Origin: Planctomycetales bacterium | GTDB lineage: Bacteria > Planctomycetota > Planctomycetia > Pirellulales > UBA7805 | DNA: 6,918 bases | Direction of reading: 5' to 3' | Assembly: GCA_011772275.1 (NCBI GenBank) | Contig: WVZU01000368.1 | Location: 2,520-9,437 of the forward strand | Shown: piece by piece, positions 5,691-6,918 of the stretch | Numbering within the stretch: the stretch's first letter is position 1 | Layout of the letters: each line of letters opens with the position of its first letter | Program-made: the position numbers and the translations under genes | Notes under the pieces: model-generated | Told to the model about the DNA's origin: nothing | The model's database searches: none | What the model saw: the letters and a program-made list of their open reading frames with translations, nothing else

Positions 5691-6918
5691 ATGAGTATCA
5701 CGACGCCGGAACAATTTTTCGATTGTCTGAGTGACAGTGGAATTCTGAGCGAGACCGATGTGCAGGCCGCGCGGCAGATGACGGCCGGCTTGCCGGACGC
5801 TCGAACGGTCGCTAAACGTCTGGCCAACCAGGGCTTTCTTTCCCGCTGGCAGGCCTTGCAAGTCCTGGCCGGCAAGTTGCCCGCCTATCTGGGCAAGTAC
5901 AAGCTGCTGGACCAGCTGGGTGCCAGCGAAACGGGTGCCGCGTTCCTGGCGGAACACGAACAGATGGAACGCCGAGTGGTCGTCAAGGTCGTCAATCGAA
6001 AAGGATTGCAAGCGAAGGATGCGCTCGATCAGTTTCTTGACGAAGCCCGCCATCTGGCCGCCATCGATCACCGCAATATGATCCACGTCTTTGACGTCGA
6101 CAGTACCGGTGGACAATACTACCTGGTGCTGGAGTACGTGGAAGGCGAATCGCTGCAAAGTTTTGTCGATCGACATGGTCCCCTGGCGTTCGACGCGGCT
6201 GCCGGCTATATCGCCTTATCGGCCAGCGCGTTGGCCGAAGCACACCAGCAGCAAATCTGGCATCACCGCCTGCAACCGGACCGCCTCCTGTTGGACATGC
6301 ACGGCGAGTTGAAAGTGCTGGACATCGGACTGGCCCGCTTGGCCGATCCGCAGGAAGACCAGCGGCGAGCCAGCGACCAGGAGTCGGGCGACGTGGATTA
6401 CGTTGCTCCTGAACAGGCGACGGGCAAGAATAAAGTCGATCATCGGGCCGACGTGTACGCCCTGGGGTGCTGTTTCTATTTCCTCCTCACCGGTCAGGTC
6501 CCCTACGGCCAGGGGAATCGGGCCCAACGGCTCAAGGCCCGCCTCCGCCCCACCGCTCCCGATGTCCGCGAGCTGCGTCCCGATACCCCCCAGGAACTGG
6601 CCGAGATCTGCGCCCAGATGATGGCCACCCAGCCCCGGCAGCGGCTGTCGATCGAGCAAGTCGGCCGGCAGCTCGGCTCGTGGCTCAAGCAACAGCAGGC
6701 CGCCCAACTGTCTGCCACTGCCCTCAACGAACCCCCCGCTACCATCCCTGCGGCCGCAGGGAAAAACGGAGAGGAACCGCAGGCTTTCCCGATCTTGGGC
6801 GACACCGAGGGACGGTCGCGGCCAACGAGTGCACAGGTCCCTGACGCCGGTGAGGAAGAAGACGAGGAAGAGGAACTTGCCGAGCTGCTGGATGACGATC
6901 AAAACAAGAAAGTGTGGA
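5691..6918 (+). CDS. Serine/threonine kinase-like protein, probable pseudokinase (3' end beyond window)
   Basis: The first 409 residues are present and the gene continues past the window. Residues 1-65 form a short helical module ending in GFLSRWQALQVLAGK, a type I recall in front of planctomycete Hanks-type kinases. The kinase fold spans about 70-335. Retained features are the ATP-anchoring lysine (Lys99 in VVVKVV), its helix-C partner (Glu118), the hinge LVLEYVEG (145-152), DFG as DIG (211-213), APE (239-241), the helix-F aspartate (Asp254 in RADVYALGC) and Arg318 near the end of the fold. The catalytic loop, however, reads HHRLQPDR (191-198) where active kinases have HRDxKPxN: the base Asp is Arg193, the Lys is Gln195 and the metal-binding Asn is Arg198. 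The glycine loop is also degraded (LGASETGAAF, 76-85). A phosphotransfer-dead, perhaps scaffolding or nucleotide-binding, role is inferred. After the fold comes a proline/alanine-rich linker, then an acidic run (387-403). ATG 5691 is preceded by an in-frame GTG at 5688; the frame closes upstream at TAG 5631-5633. No clear ribosome site is seen. Confidence 0.85.
   Translation, partial: MSITTPEQFFDCLSDSGILSETDVQAARQMTAGLPDARTVAKRLANQGFLSRWQALQVLAGKLPAYLGKYKLLDQLGASETGAAFLAEHEQMERRVVVKVVNRKGLQAKDALDQFLDEARHLAAIDHRNMIHVFDVDSTGGQYYLVLEYVEGESLQSFVDRHGPLAFDAAAGYIALSASALAEAHQQQIWHHRLQPDRLLLDMHGELKVLDIGLARLADPQEDQRRASDQESGDVDYVAPEQATGKNKVDHRADVYALGCCFYFLLTGQVPYGQGNRAQRLKARLRPTAPDVRELRPDTPQELAEICAQMMATQPRQRLSIEQVGRQLGSWLKQQQAAQLSATALNEPPATIPAAAGKNGEEPQAFPILGDTEGRSRPTSAQVPDAGEEEDEEEELAELLDDDQNKKVW

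Noticed and set aside
6216..6902. A 228-codon minus-strand frame opposite the kinase-like gene
   Set aside because: It is antisense to a gene with clear kinase-fold motifs and looks like a codon-bias shadow.
3024..6918. Possibility that the dehydrogenase, channel and kinase-like genes form a new functional system
   Set aside because: The gaps are 244 and 254 bp with hairpins between them, the families have no known joint role, and nothing but shared strand links them. Conservation of the order in relatives would be needed to reopen this.

Overview
The window looks like chromosomal DNA of a GC-rich member of the Planctomycetes. The best clue is the last gene: a Hanks-type kinase-like protein preceded by a short helical N-terminal module ending in 'GFLSRWQALQVLAGK', a layout I recall as typical of the greatly expanded planctomycete kinase families. 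A proline in the quinolone-resistance region of GyrA also fits the PVC group from memory. No database could be searched, so genus and species are not called.

Layout, all genes on the + strand: (1) 1-218, a leader with a consensus-like sigma70 promoter (TTGTGA-17 bp-TATAAT) and an 8-bp inverted repeat just upstream; (2) 219-2954, gyrA, a complete 911-aa DNA gyrase subunit A with a TTG start and a good Shine-Dalgarno sequence; (3) 2955-3023, a short gap with a TACAAT box, a 17-codon micro-ORF encoding four consecutive prolines, and a run of eight C; (4) 3024-4340, a complete 438-aa UDP-glucose 6-dehydrogenase; (5) 4341-4584, a gap with a GC-rich hairpin right after the stop; (6) 4585-5436, a complete 283-aa six-helix voltage-gated K+ channel with a C-terminal four-cysteine zinc ribbon; (7) 5437-5690, a gap opening with a perfect 14-bp inverted repeat; (8) 5691-6918, the first 409 codons of a kinase-like protein that runs off the window and has lost the catalytic HRD aspartate, so it is probably a pseudokinase.

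The genes do not form one pathway. gyrA and the UDP-glucose dehydrogenase gene are 69 bp apart with no terminator seen between them and might share a transcript. The channel and the pseudokinase are each set off by hairpins and look like separate units. No mobile element, CRISPR array, tRNA or rRNA was recognised, and no new multi-gene system is evident. The most interesting items are the pseudokinase, the natural Asp87-to-Pro position in GyrA, the long inverted repeat after the channel gene, and the polyproline micro-ORF before the UDP-glucose dehydrogenase gene.
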